NCBI RefSeq assembly: GCF_036013525.1
Contig: NZ_CP107853.1
Coordinates: 5,270,001-5,334,000 of the forward strand
Direction of reading: 5' to 3'
Origin: Nonomuraea sp. NBC_00507
Lineage (GTDB): Bacteria; Actinomycetota; Actinomycetes; Streptosporangiales; Streptosporangiaceae
DNA: 64,000 nucleotides
The notes beneath the pieces are model-generated. The model made no database searches and had not been told where the DNA came from. It saw nothing but the letters and a program-made list of their open reading frames with translations. How positions within the stretch are numbered: position 1 is the stretch's first letter; every line of letters begins with the position of its first letter. The position numbers and the translations under genes are program-made. Below are positions 25,961-33,906 of this stretch, piece by piece.

Positions 25961-28390
25961 TCAGGCAGCGAACACGGGGGAGAGGCGGGACCAGTGCTCG
26001 GCGGCACAGAGGACGGGCGGGCGGTCGAGCGGTGCGGGCAGTCGTACCTCCCTGCCGCCAGAGAGGGCGCGTCCCGTCCAGACGTCGATCCACTCGCCTT
26101 CTGGTAGATAGACGGAAATTTCCGAAACCTCAGGCTCGGTGACGGGGGCGACGAGCAACGCGTCCCCGAGCTTGTACTGCAGCGGATACCGCCACACGTC
26201 CGGGTCGTGCGGGTGGTCGAAGAACAGCCCGCGCATCAGCGGCACCCCGCCGCCCACGGCCTGCCGCGCCTGCTCCGCCAGGTACGGCACCAGCCGCTCG
26301 CGCACCTCCACGAGCCGCCTGAACACCGGGATCACCCGCTCGTCCCCGGTCCGGCCGGCCACGTTCCACGGCGTGCGGTCCCTGATGGGCGTGCGGTGAT
26401 GGTTGAACTCCGAGTGGTACTGCATGATCGGCATGAACGCCGCCGCCCCGGCCGCCCGCAGGTACAACTCGGCGTCCGGCACCTCGCCGGAGAACCCGGC
26501 CAGGTCCCATCCCCAGTACACGATCCCGCAGGCCGAAGCCGTGATCCCGGCCCTGACGGAGGACCGGAACGCCTCCCACGTGGAGTCCTCGTCCCCGGCC
26601 CAGAACGCCCCGTGCGGCTGCGACCCGGCGAACCCGGCCCTGCTGAACGTCACCGGCGCCTTCCCGCACGCCCGCAGCAGATCGCCGAAGGCGCGGGCGT
26701 AGTGGACGGGAAAGAGGTTGTTGCCTTCCGCGCCGTCCCGCCCGTCGGCATACCGCAGGTCGTGCCCCCAGGCGTGCTCGCCGCCGTCGGTCTTGAACCC
26801 GTCGACCCCGACCTCCTCGACCAGATAGCGGCGCTTGGCCGTCCACCAGTCGCGGACCTCCTGCGACGACAGGTCGGGCATGAGCGCGAGCGGGAACCAC
26901 CACCCTCGGTTCCGGTACGGCCGGCCGTCCGCCTCCCGCACCCCGTACCCGTGCTCGACGAGCTGCCGGGCGTCCACGGCGGCCTGATGCCGGGGATGCG
27001 GGCGCATCTTCTGCAGCGGGATCTGCCAGAGCAGCACCTTGATGTCGCGCTCGTGCAGTTCGTCCACCATGCCCTTGGGGTCGGGCCATGGGCCGTCGGC
27101 CGGGAAGGTGTAGTCGGCCAGGCGATGCGGCTCCTCCGACGCCTCGTACGCGGCCCCGCGGAAGGCCGTGAACGTCGTCTCGTCGCTCCACGCCTCGATG
27201 ACCAGCGCGCCGACGGGGATCCCGTGCTCGCGGTGCCGGTCCATCTCGGCCATCACGCGTTCCTGCGTGTTCCACTCGTTGCCGCTGGCCCAGAGCCGGA
27301 ACACCCACGACGGCAACTCGGCCGGCCGCCCGACGTCGTCCAGGAACCCGCGGAGCACGTCCGCAGGCTCGGGCCCGTCGTGGAAGCGCACGCCGAGCAT
27401 GCCGTCGCGCCCCACCTCTGCCTCCACCAGCAGCCGATCGCCGACGTCGTACCAGGTGCGCCGCGAGGTCGCCACGTGCAGCCCCCAGCTCACCTCCTCG
27501 CCCACGACCAGCGCGAACGGCATCGGCAGGTAGGTGCGCCCGTGCCGCCCCTGCGCCTTGTACTGCTCGAAGACGACCGCGTCGAGCCGAGCTCCGTCGC
27601 GCCCGCGCTGATCCACGGCGTCGAACCGCTCGCCGAACCCGACCACGTGTTCTTCGGGCGCGAGCGCCACCTCGAACCGCACCCGCAGCACGCCGTCCGC
27701 GTCCGCCAGCCACCGCACGCTCCCGGGCACGATCCGGTCGGCGCCCCTGACGTCCAGCTTCCCGCCGTCGTCCGACCAGCTGGCCGCCGACACCTCGAAC
27801 CACCGGCTGGTACGGCTCCCGCCGCCGGCCAAGGTGGCCCGGAAGCGGTAGGAATAGCGGCGCCCTGCCTCCAGGACCGGCGTCCGCACGGCCCACGATC
27901 CGGCCGCGGCGCGAGCGGCCCTGGCCTGCGCGGCGGCGAGATGCCCGCCGTCGACCGCCCCGTCGGCCCCGCTGACCGCGCCAGCACCCACAGCCCCGCC
28001 AGCCCCGCCACCTTCAGCACCGAGGCCGTCAGCAGCGAGGCCGTCAGCACCGATAGCTCCGCCAGCGCCGCCAGCCATGCTCGGCGCGCTAGCACCGCCA
28101 GCCGTGTCGGGCGCGCCAGCACCGCCAGCCGTGCCCGGCGCGCTGGCGCCCGGCACCGCCTGCGTGCCCGCGTCCCGGCCGGCCCCCGGCTCGGCGTTGC
28201 GAGGGGCCAGCGACAACTCCAGTGGCGCGTCCCCGTCCACGACCCACTCGCAGACGACCGCCTCAACACCCGCCGAGGCCCGCACCCGCAACTCCACCGC
28301 CTCGCCGTCGAGCGGCCGGGCGGGCACCCGCTGGTCCTCGGTCGTCGCGTACGGATGCCCCGACCCGAACGGCCGATGCCTCATGCTCAT
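25961..28390 (-). CDS. Cytoplasmic GH31 enzyme; probable 1,3-alpha-isomaltosidase
   Basis: 809 residues, no signal peptide. ATG 28390 overlaps the GH15 stop as ATGA; upstream frame extension is antisense to nothing real and is rejected. GH31 barrel: nucleophile D535 in DGFKTDGGE, acid/base D600 in FWAGDEDSTW. It shares NEWNTQ and LWQIP with the secreted isomaltosyltransferase-like enzyme. Kribbella flavida has a cytoplasmic GH31 beside a GH15 that hydrolyses alpha-1,3 bonds of imported CNN to isomaltose; gene order and sequence type here match. Unusual: a Gly/Ala-rich stretch at residues ~68-150 with 9-residue repeats interrupts the N-terminal beta domain. Confidence 0.75.
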   Translation of the reverse strand: MSMRHRPFGSGHPYATTEDQRVPARPLDGEAVELRVRASAGVEAVVCEWVVDGDAPLELSLAPRNAEPGAGRDAGTQAVPGASAPGTAGGAGAPDTAGGASAPSMAGGAGGAIGADGLAADGLGAEGGGAGGAVGAGAVSGADGAVDGGHLAAAQARAARAAAGSWAVRTPVLEAGRRYSYRFRATLAGGGSRTSRWFEVSAASWSDDGGKLDVRGADRIVPGSVRWLADADGVLRVRFEVALAPEEHVVGFGERFDAVDQRGRDGARLDAVVFEQYKAQGRHGRTYLPMPFALVVGEEVSWGLHVATSRRTWYDVGDRLLVEAEVGRDGMLGVRFHDGPEPADVLRGFLDDVGRPAELPSWVFRLWASGNEWNTQERVMAEMDRHREHGIPVGALVIEAWSDETTFTAFRGAAYEASEEPHRLADYTFPADGPWPDPKGMVDELHERDIKVLLWQIPLQKMRPHPRHQAAVDARQLVEHGYGVREADGRPYRNRGWWFPLALMPDLSSQEVRDWWTAKRRYLVEEVGVDGFKTDGGEHAWGHDLRYADGRDGAEGNNLFPVHYARAFGDLLRACGKAPVTFSRAGFAGSQPHGAFWAGDEDSTWEAFRSSVRAGITASACGIVYWGWDLAGFSGEVPDAELYLRAAGAAAFMPIMQYHSEFNHHRTPIRDRTPWNVAGRTGDERVIPVFRRLVEVRERLVPYLAEQARQAVGGGVPLMRGLFFDHPHDPDVWRYPLQYKLGDALLVAPVTEPEVSEISVYLPEGEWIDVWTGRALSGGREVRLPAPLDRPPVLCAAEHWSRLSPVFAA
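28074..28154. repeat. Three 27-bp in-frame tandem repeats inside the cytoplasmic GH31 gene
   Basis: Units at 28074, 28101 and 28128 encode GASAPGTAG, GAGAPDTAG and GASAPSMAG. They are part of a ~80-residue Gly/Ala-rich insert in the N-terminal domain, likely grown by slippage. Confidence 0.8.
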
Positions 28391-29469
28391 GCCCGCACCC
28401 CCAGTTCGTCCGCGAGGATCAGGTACATCCCGTGCGACCACAACAGCGGCGTCGCCACCGGCCCCCACCGGTGGAGCCACTCCTGCAGCCGCCCGGGGGC
28501 CAGCAGCAGGTCCGACACCTGCTCGGGCAGATCCCCCTCCGGCGTCGCCTGAGCCGCCATCCAGTCCAGATAGCGGCGGGCCTCGGCAGGCCGCCCCGCC
28601 GCCGCGTGGTTCCAGCCGAGGAACCCGGCAAGCAGCACCCACCGGCCCCCGCCGTAGAAGGTGTCGGCGAGGTAGCGGTACACGCCGCCGTCCCTCGCCA
28701 GCTGCCGCTCGACCTCGGCAACCGTCGCCGCCCCGACCGGATGCCCGGCCGGATACAGCCCGAACGGTTCCACGCACGCCAGCAGGCTGCCGTCCACGGC
28801 GTCGCTCCCGAGCCACTTACGCAGCCGCCCGCCGGTGACGCCCTCGCGCTCGACCAGCTCGGCGACGCCCTCGACCGCCTCCAGCGCGGCCGTCTCCTCC
28901 GCCGAGCTCAGCACGCCGAGCGCGAGGGCGGCCCGCAGGCCCCCATGGACCGAGCCCAGCGTGGCCACGTGCCGCTGCTCGACGTGCTCCTCCCACCAGT
29001 CGTAGCAGGGCAGGTGCCAGAACGCCGTCAGATACCTGGCCGCCGCCCTGACCCCCTTCTCGACTCCGGGCACCGCCCTGCCGTGCCGTACGGCGTGCTC
29101 GCGCAGCGCCCAGAGCCACGTGCCGTACCCGTCGAGCTGGAAGTCCCACCAGTCGTCCGCGCCGTCCATCCCGTCGAGCGTGAAGCGGGTCGGCAACATC
29201 TCCGAGACGGGCACGCTCTCACCGCGCGCGGCCCGGGAGACCAGCGAGTCCACCTGGCCCGCCCGGTCGCCGACCACGCGGGCGCACCAGGCGTGGAAGG
29301 CGTCCGCCCCGGCCACGTCACCGTGCCTGCTCACCCCCTCAGCGATGAACGCCCCGTCCCGCAGCCAGGAGTAGCCGCGGTAGGCGGAGAAGGTGGGCGA
29401 GGCCGGATAGGCCCCGGTGGGCGACTGCAATCTCGTGATCACGTCGAGGCTGTGCGCGACGAGGGACAA
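28387..29469 (-). CDS. GH15-family enzyme; probable isomaltose glucohydrolase
   Basis: 360 residues, an (alpha/alpha)6-barrel GH15 without the extra N-terminal beta-sandwich, cytoplasmic. General acid is E160 in YDWWEEH and general base E316 in LPEQV; the substrate loop YRGYSWLRDGAF (~30-41) is typical. The start is TTG at 29469, supported by AAGGAGA 7 bases upstream; no ATG or GTG fits. In K. flavida a GH15 next to the CNN-cleaving GH31 hydrolyses isomaltose to glucose. Position between the sugar-binding protein (19 bp) and the GH31 (4-bp overlap) supports the same role. Confidence 0.75.
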   Translation of the reverse strand: MSLVAHSLDVITRLQSPTGAYPASPTFSAYRGYSWLRDGAFIAEGVSRHGDVAGADAFHAWCARVVGDRAGQVDSLVSRAARGESVPVSEMLPTRFTLDGMDGADDWWDFQLDGYGTWLWALREHAVRHGRAVPGVEKGVRAAARYLTAFWHLPCYDWWEEHVEQRHVATLGSVHGGLRAALALGVLSSAEETAALEAVEGVAELVEREGVTGGRLRKWLGSDAVDGSLLACVEPFGLYPAGHPVGAATVAEVERQLARDGGVYRYLADTFYGGGRWVLLAGFLGWNHAAAGRPAEARRYLDWMAAQATPEGDLPEQVSDLLLAPGRLQEWLHRWGPVATPLLWSHGMYLILADELGVRA

Positions 29470-29488
29470 CGGGTCTTCTCCTTACGAA

Positions 29489-30748
29489 TTACGCGAGCAG
29501 GGCGTCGACGTCGGCGGCCGCGGCCTTGAGCGCGTCCTCCACGGACGTGCGGCCGGCGGCGGCCTCGGTCAGCTGCTTGGTCACTGCGTCCTGCATCTCC
29601 TGCTGACGCTTGATGACCGGCGGCAGCGCGATCGACTTGAGGGAGTCGAACACGGCCTGCCGGTTGGCCGGCTTCGGGTCCTTGAGGTAGCCGGAGAGCA
29701 CCTGCTGATCGGCGACCGGCGGCAGCTCCCAGGACGACTGGATGCGGGTGGTGGCGGCGACGTTCGACGACGACAGGAAGCGGGCCCACGCGTAGGCGTC
29801 CTTGCCGGCCTTGGTGCCGGACGAGACCGCGACGGCGTTGTGGAAGACCGCGCTGGCCTTGCCGGCGTCACCGGGCTCGACGACCACGTCCCACTCGAAC
29901 GGCACGTCCTTCAGGCCCGCGAACTGCCAGATGCCGTTGTGCCACATGGCGAGCTTGCCGGACTTGAACAGGTTCGTGTCGTAGTCGGCGGTGCCGCCGA
30001 TCTCGGCCTCGGTCGGCATCGACTTGCCGACCTTGCCGACCAGCCACGTGGCGGCCTTGACGCCCTCGGGGCTGTTGAAGGCGGACTTCTTGCCGTCGGC
30101 GGACAGGAACTCGCCGCCCGCCTGCTTGAGCGTCTTGTAGAACTCGAAGAACTGCACCGGCTGGAAGTCGCCGTACACGCCCTTCTTCCTGTCGGTCAGC
30201 TTGGCCGCGGCGGCCTGCTCGTCGGCCCACGTCCAGTCCGCCGTGGGCTCGGCCACCCCGGACTTCTTGAAGAGGTCCTTGTTGTAGAAGAGCACGACCG
30301 TGGAGAAGGAGGCGGGCAGCGCGTACTGCTTGCCGTCCCGCTTGAACGCGTTGAGCGACTCCTGCGCGTAGACCGAGGTGTCGCCGTCTCCGCCCACCGT
30401 GCTCAGGTCGAGCAGGGAGCCCGCGCTGGCGTAGGTGACGAAGTTCTCGTAGTTGAGCTCGAACGCGTCCGGCGCGGTGCCGCCGGCGATGCTGGTCTGG
30501 AGCTTGGTGAAGTACTCCTCGAAGGGCGCGGTCTCGACGACCACGTCCACCTTCGGGTTCTCCTTCTCGAAGGCCTTCTCGATCGTGTCGAGGTCCTTGA
30601 GATGGTCGGGGGCCGCGGAGAAGGTGAAGTAGCGCACGGTGGTCTTGCCGTCGGCGCCGGAGGGGGCCTTGGTGGCCGACCCTTGGGAGCAGGCGGAGGC
30701 GAGCAATGCGAGGGCTGCCACGGTGGCGATGGTGACTTTTCTGGTCAT
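29489..30748 (-). CDS. ABC transporter sugar-binding lipoprotein
   Basis: 419 residues. The signal sequence ends in lipobox LLASAC (Cys ~20), then a family 1 extracellular solute-binding fold. Landmarks are YFTFSAAPDHLKDLDTIEKA, FEKENPKVDVVV and MWHNGIWQF. It would capture the sugar outside the membrane and pass it to the two permeases transcribed before it (12-bp gap). The likely ligand is the cyclic tetrasaccharide CNN or an isomaltosyl-oligosaccharide; this is inferred from the locus. Confidence 0.88.
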   Translation of the reverse strand: MTRKVTIATVAALALLASACSQGSATKAPSGADGKTTVRYFTFSAAPDHLKDLDTIEKAFEKENPKVDVVVETAPFEEYFTKLQTSIAGGTAPDAFELNYENFVTYASAGSLLDLSTVGGDGDTSVYAQESLNAFKRDGKQYALPASFSTVVLFYNKDLFKKSGVAEPTADWTWADEQAAAAKLTDRKKGVYGDFQPVQFFEFYKTLKQAGGEFLSADGKKSAFNSPEGVKAATWLVGKVGKSMPTEAEIGGTADYDTNLFKSGKLAMWHNGIWQFAGLKDVPFEWDVVVEPGDAGKASAVFHNAVAVSSGTKAGKDAYAWARFLSSSNVAATTRIQSSWELPPVADQQVLSGYLKDPKPANRQAVFDSLKSIALPPVIKRQQEMQDAVTKQLTEAAAGRTSVEDALKAAAADVDALLA

Positions 30749-30760
30749 GGGGGGATTCCT

Positions 30761-31567
30761 TTACTTGAGCCCGCTCTGCGCGACGCTGGCGATGACGTGC
30801 TTCTGCGCGAAGACATAGAGGATGAGGATCGGTACGACGCTGATCACCGACCCCGCCATGACCACGTCCCACTGCGTGGTGAACTGGCCGTGCAACGTGG
30901 CCAGGCCCAGCGGGAGCGTCATGAACTCGGGCGACTTGATGATGATCAGCGGCCAGAGATAGCTGTTCCAGCTGGCCATGAAGCCGAAGATGGCGAACGT
31001 GGCCAGCGCCGGCCGGATCAGCGGCAGCACCACGTACAGGAAGATCCGGAAATGGCCGGCGCCGTCCAGCACGGCCGCTTCGTCGAACTCCCGCGGCACC
31101 TGGTTGATCGCCTGTCGCAGCAGGAACACCCCGAACGCCGAGGCGATCGTCGGCGCGAGCAACGCGAAGTACGTGTCGACGAGACCGAACGTGCGCATCT
31201 CGATGAACAGCGGCACGACCAGCACCGGCAGCGGCATCATCAACGTCGCCAGGTACACCGCGAACAACGCGCCCCGGCCGGGGAACGGCAGCCGGGCGAA
31301 CGCGTAGGCGGCCATCGCGCTGGTGATGAGCTGCAACAGGGTCGAGGCCGCGCCGATCCAGGCGCTGTTGGCCACGATCCGCCAGAACGGCAGCGTCTCG
31401 AGCAGTTTGCCGTACGCGTCCAGGCTCGCGCCCTCGGGCGTGAAGTCAGGCGGCACGGCCAGCACGGCGTCGCCCGGCGTGATGGAGGTGATCACCGCCC
31501 ACGCGAACGGGAACAACATCACCAGCGCGCCCAACCCGACCAGGAGGTAGCGGAGGATCTTACCCAT
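30761..31567 (-). CDS. Carbohydrate ABC transporter permease (MalG type)
   Basis: 268 residues with six hydrophobic segments, starting MGKILRYLLVGLGALVMLFP. The EAA loop that docks the ATPase is EAAVLDGAGHFRIFLYVVLPL (~residues 172-192). It overlaps the partner permease by 8 bp. It forms the inner-membrane channel with the 31560 gene product. No ATPase gene is in the locus. Confidence 0.9.
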   Translation of the reverse strand: MGKILRYLLVGLGALVMLFPFAWAVITSITPGDAVLAVPPDFTPEGASLDAYGKLLETLPFWRIVANSAWIGAASTLLQLITSAMAAYAFARLPFPGRGALFAVYLATLMMPLPVLVVPLFIEMRTFGLVDTYFALLAPTIASAFGVFLLRQAINQVPREFDEAAVLDGAGHFRIFLYVVLPLIRPALATFAIFGFMASWNSYLWPLIIIKSPEFMTLPLGLATLHGQFTTQWDVVMAGSVISVVPILILYVFAQKHVIASVAQSGLK

Positions 31568-32489
31568 ACGTCACCCACCGCCTCTGCCCCCGGATCTGCA
31601 CGATCGTCACGATCAGCACCACCGCGAACAGCAACCAGGACAGCGCCGAGGCCGCGCCGGCCCGGCCGTACCTGAAGGTGAGGTCGTAGATCTGCGACAC
31701 GACCACCTGCGTCGCCCCACCGGGCCCGCCCCCCGTCATGATCTTGACCTGGTCGAAGACCTGGAAGCCGTTGATGAGCGAGATCACGACCACGAAGAAC
31801 GTCGAAGGGGACAACAACGGGAGCGTGATGTGCCGGAACCTGCGCCACGCCGTGGCGCCGTCGACCATGGCGGCCTCCTGGTACTCGCGGGGGATCGCCT
31901 GGAGTCCGGCCAGCAGGATGATCATCACGAAGCCCAGGTCCTTCCAGGCCGAGGCGAGGATGATCGACGGCATGGCCCAGTCAGGGTCGGTCCACCAGCC
32001 GGGGCCGCTGATCCCGAACAGGCCGAGGGCCCAGTTGACGATGCCGCTGGCCGGGTTGAGCAGCCACTTCCACATCAGCGCCACGACGACCCAGCTGGTG
32101 ATCACCGGCAGGAAGTACACCCCGCGCAGCAGGCTCCGCCCGGCCATCGCCCGGTTGAGGAGCACCGCCAGGCCCAGACCGCCCACATAGACGACCGGCA
32201 GATAGCCGGCGATGAAGTACAGCGTGTGCAGGAAGGCCGCCCGGGTCTCCGGATCGCCGATCAGCTCGATGTAGTTGCCCAGGCCGACCCAGCGCATCTC
32301 GGTGATGAGGTCCCACTCGTGCAGGCTCGTCCAGAGCGAGCCGAGCATGGGGATGATCGTGTAGAGCGTCAGGGGGACGAGGCTCGGCAGCAGGAACACC
32401 GCGACGGTCCCGGCGTACCGCCAGCCCTTGCGCGGTTTGGCCCGCTGGTGCGTGGCCCGCGCTTTCGGCGGGGCCGCGGTGAGGGTCAT
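31560..32489 (-). CDS. Sugar ABC transporter permease (MalF type)
   Basis: 309 residues, six membrane segments. The EAA loop is EAAMVDGATAWRRFRHITLP (~residues 207-226). A basic N-terminal tail (~1-25) precedes the first helix. It is the first gene after the ROK repressor (37-bp gap) and overlaps the second permease by 8 bp. Confidence 0.9.
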   Translation of the reverse strand: MTLTAAPPKARATHQRAKPRKGWRYAGTVAVFLLPSLVPLTLYTIIPMLGSLWTSLHEWDLITEMRWVGLGNYIELIGDPETRAAFLHTLYFIAGYLPVVYVGGLGLAVLLNRAMAGRSLLRGVYFLPVITSWVVVALMWKWLLNPASGIVNWALGLFGISGPGWWTDPDWAMPSIILASAWKDLGFVMIILLAGLQAIPREYQEAAMVDGATAWRRFRHITLPLLSPSTFFVVVISLINGFQVFDQVKIMTGGGPGGATQVVVSQIYDLTFRYGRAGAASALSWLLFAVVLIVTIVQIRGQRRWVTYG

Positions 32490-32526
32490 GGGGTCGTCTC
32501 CTCGCTCGTGCGGGCGGATGGGGCGC

Positions 32527-33771
32527 TCATGGGGTGGCTCCGATCAGCCGGGCACGCACCAGGCGGCCCTGCTCTCCCGCCGCGCCCGCCGCGTCGAACG
32601 GGGTCGCCAGCACCAGCGCCGCCGCCCCCTGCGCCCAGCTCGTGTCGTCCCAGCTCTCCACTTCGACGGAGATGTCGCGCCGCCCCGGGTAGAGCTGCGC
32701 CCTGAGGGCCTGCTCGAAGCCGTCCCGCCAGAGCGGCCAGTCCGCCGTGCCCTCGCCGAGCACGACCACGACCTCCGGATCCACGACGTTGATCAGCCCG
32801 GCGGTGGCCCGCCCCAGGATCGCGCCGGCCTCTTCGAACACGGCACGTGCCACCGGGTCGCCGCCCGCGGCGGCCCGCCCTAGCGCCGCCACCGCCCCGA
32901 GCGGATCACGCCCGCCGCGCCCGTCCCTCCCGTCGGGTGCGGCGGGTGCGTCCGCGCGATCGCCGGATTTGGCGCGGGCCGCCGCGAGCAGGCCCGCCGA
33001 TCCCACGAACGCCTCCAGGCAGCCGCGGGCGCCGCAGCCGCACACCGGTCCCTCCGGGTCCACCGGCAGGTGGCCGAACTCGCCCGCGCCGCCCCGCGCC
33101 CCCCGGTACACCCGGCCGTCGGTGACGATCGCCGCGCCCACGCCGCGGCCGATCGTCACCACGAGGAAGTCCCGGTGCGTACGCCCCCGCCCATACAGCC
33201 GCTCGGCCACCGCCAGCGCGTTCACGTCGTTCTCCACCAGCACCGGGAGCCGCAGCCGCCGCCGCAGCCGCTCGCCGACCGGCATCGCCTGCCACCCCAG
33301 CGTCGGCGCGTTCACCGTGCCGGCCGCCTGGTCCTCCACGCTGCCCGGCACCCCGACGCCGACCCCCAGGAGCGGTGGCCCGTCGCCCGGCACCGCCGAC
33401 TCCACGGCCGCCGCCAGCTCGTCCAGCGCATCGGGCCCGGACGGGTCGAACGGCCGCTCCCACGACCCCAGCACCTCGCCGTCCAGGCGAACGTCCACGA
33501 GCACCAGATGATCGGCCGTCACCTTGACGCCCAGCGCCCGCCCGGCCCCGCCCACCAGCCCGAGCCGCACGGCGGGCCGCCCGCCACGCGACGGCTTGAG
33601 GTCGAGCTCCTCGAGCATCCCGTGCCCCATGAGCTCGCGGGTGAGCTGCGTGACGGTGGCGGGGCTGAGGTCCAGCTCGCGTGCTATCTCGGTCCGGCTC
33701 AGCGGCCCGCCGGTGCCCAGCAGGGCCAGGATCGCCGTCCTGGTGAGATCGCCGCGGTCAGTGGCTGCCAT
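32527..33771 (-). CDS. ROK-family transcriptional repressor
   Basis: 414 residues. An N-terminal winged HTH (SRTEIARELDLSPATVTQLTREL, ~25-47) joins a ROK sugar-binding domain. The sugar/zinc signature GEFGHLPVDPEGPVCGCGARGCLEAF (~222-247) is intact, with GVGVGVPG as part of the ROK core. Such repressors release DNA on binding a sugar. It is the first gene of the locus, so it probably represses its own operon; isomaltose, CNN or a breakdown product is the likely inducer (inference). A ~25-residue Gly/Asp/Arg-rich insert follows the zinc motif. Confidence 0.9.
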   Translation of the reverse strand: MAATDRGDLTRTAILALLGTGGPLSRTEIARELDLSPATVTQLTRELMGHGMLEELDLKPSRGGRPAVRLGLVGGAGRALGVKVTADHLVLVDVRLDGEVLGSWERPFDPSGPDALDELAAAVESAVPGDGPPLLGVGVGVPGSVEDQAAGTVNAPTLGWQAMPVGERLRRRLRLPVLVENDVNALAVAERLYGRGRTHRDFLVVTIGRGVGAAIVTDGRVYRGARGGAGEFGHLPVDPEGPVCGCGARGCLEAFVGSAGLLAAARAKSGDRADAPAAPDGRDGRGGRDPLGAVAALGRAAAGGDPVARAVFEEAGAILGRATAGLINVVDPEVVVVLGEGTADWPLWRDGFEQALRAQLYPGRRDISVEVESWDDTSWAQGAAALVLATPFDAAGAAGEQGRLVRARLIGATP

Positions 33772-33782
33772 GAAGTTCAGGG

Positions 33783-33802
33783 ACTTTCTTTAGAAGTAAA
33801 GT
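33783..33802 (-). promoter_or_regulatory. Imperfect AT-rich dyad upstream of the ROK operon
   Basis: ACTTTCTTTAGAAGTAAAGT is an imperfect 20-bp inverted repeat (outer arms ACTTT/AAAGT perfect) in a short AT-rich island, 11 bp before the ROK start codon. Position and base composition fit a ROK-type operator. Confidence 0.5.
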
Positions 33803-33864
33803 TAGTACCGAAATATTCTCGTCCAGGCGCCCTCTGTCAAGAGCCGGAAACATCACGGAAACGC

Positions 33865-33896
33865 AAAAGGCCCCCGCCAGGCATGGCGGGGGCCTT
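33865..33896 (-). terminator. pepN: Rho-independent terminator of pepN
   Basis: An 11-bp GC stem (33869-33879 with 33884-33894) and a GGCA loop. In the pepN direction it is followed by TTTTGCG. It starts 11 bp after the pepN stop and insulates the ROK promoter. Confidence 0.88.
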
Positions 33897-33906
33897 CAGC
33901 TGAGGA

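Noticed and set aside
28391..28816. Upstream extension of the cytoplasmic GH31 frame
   Set aside because: It lies inside the GH15 gene in another frame; the coupled ATG at 28390 explains the gene.
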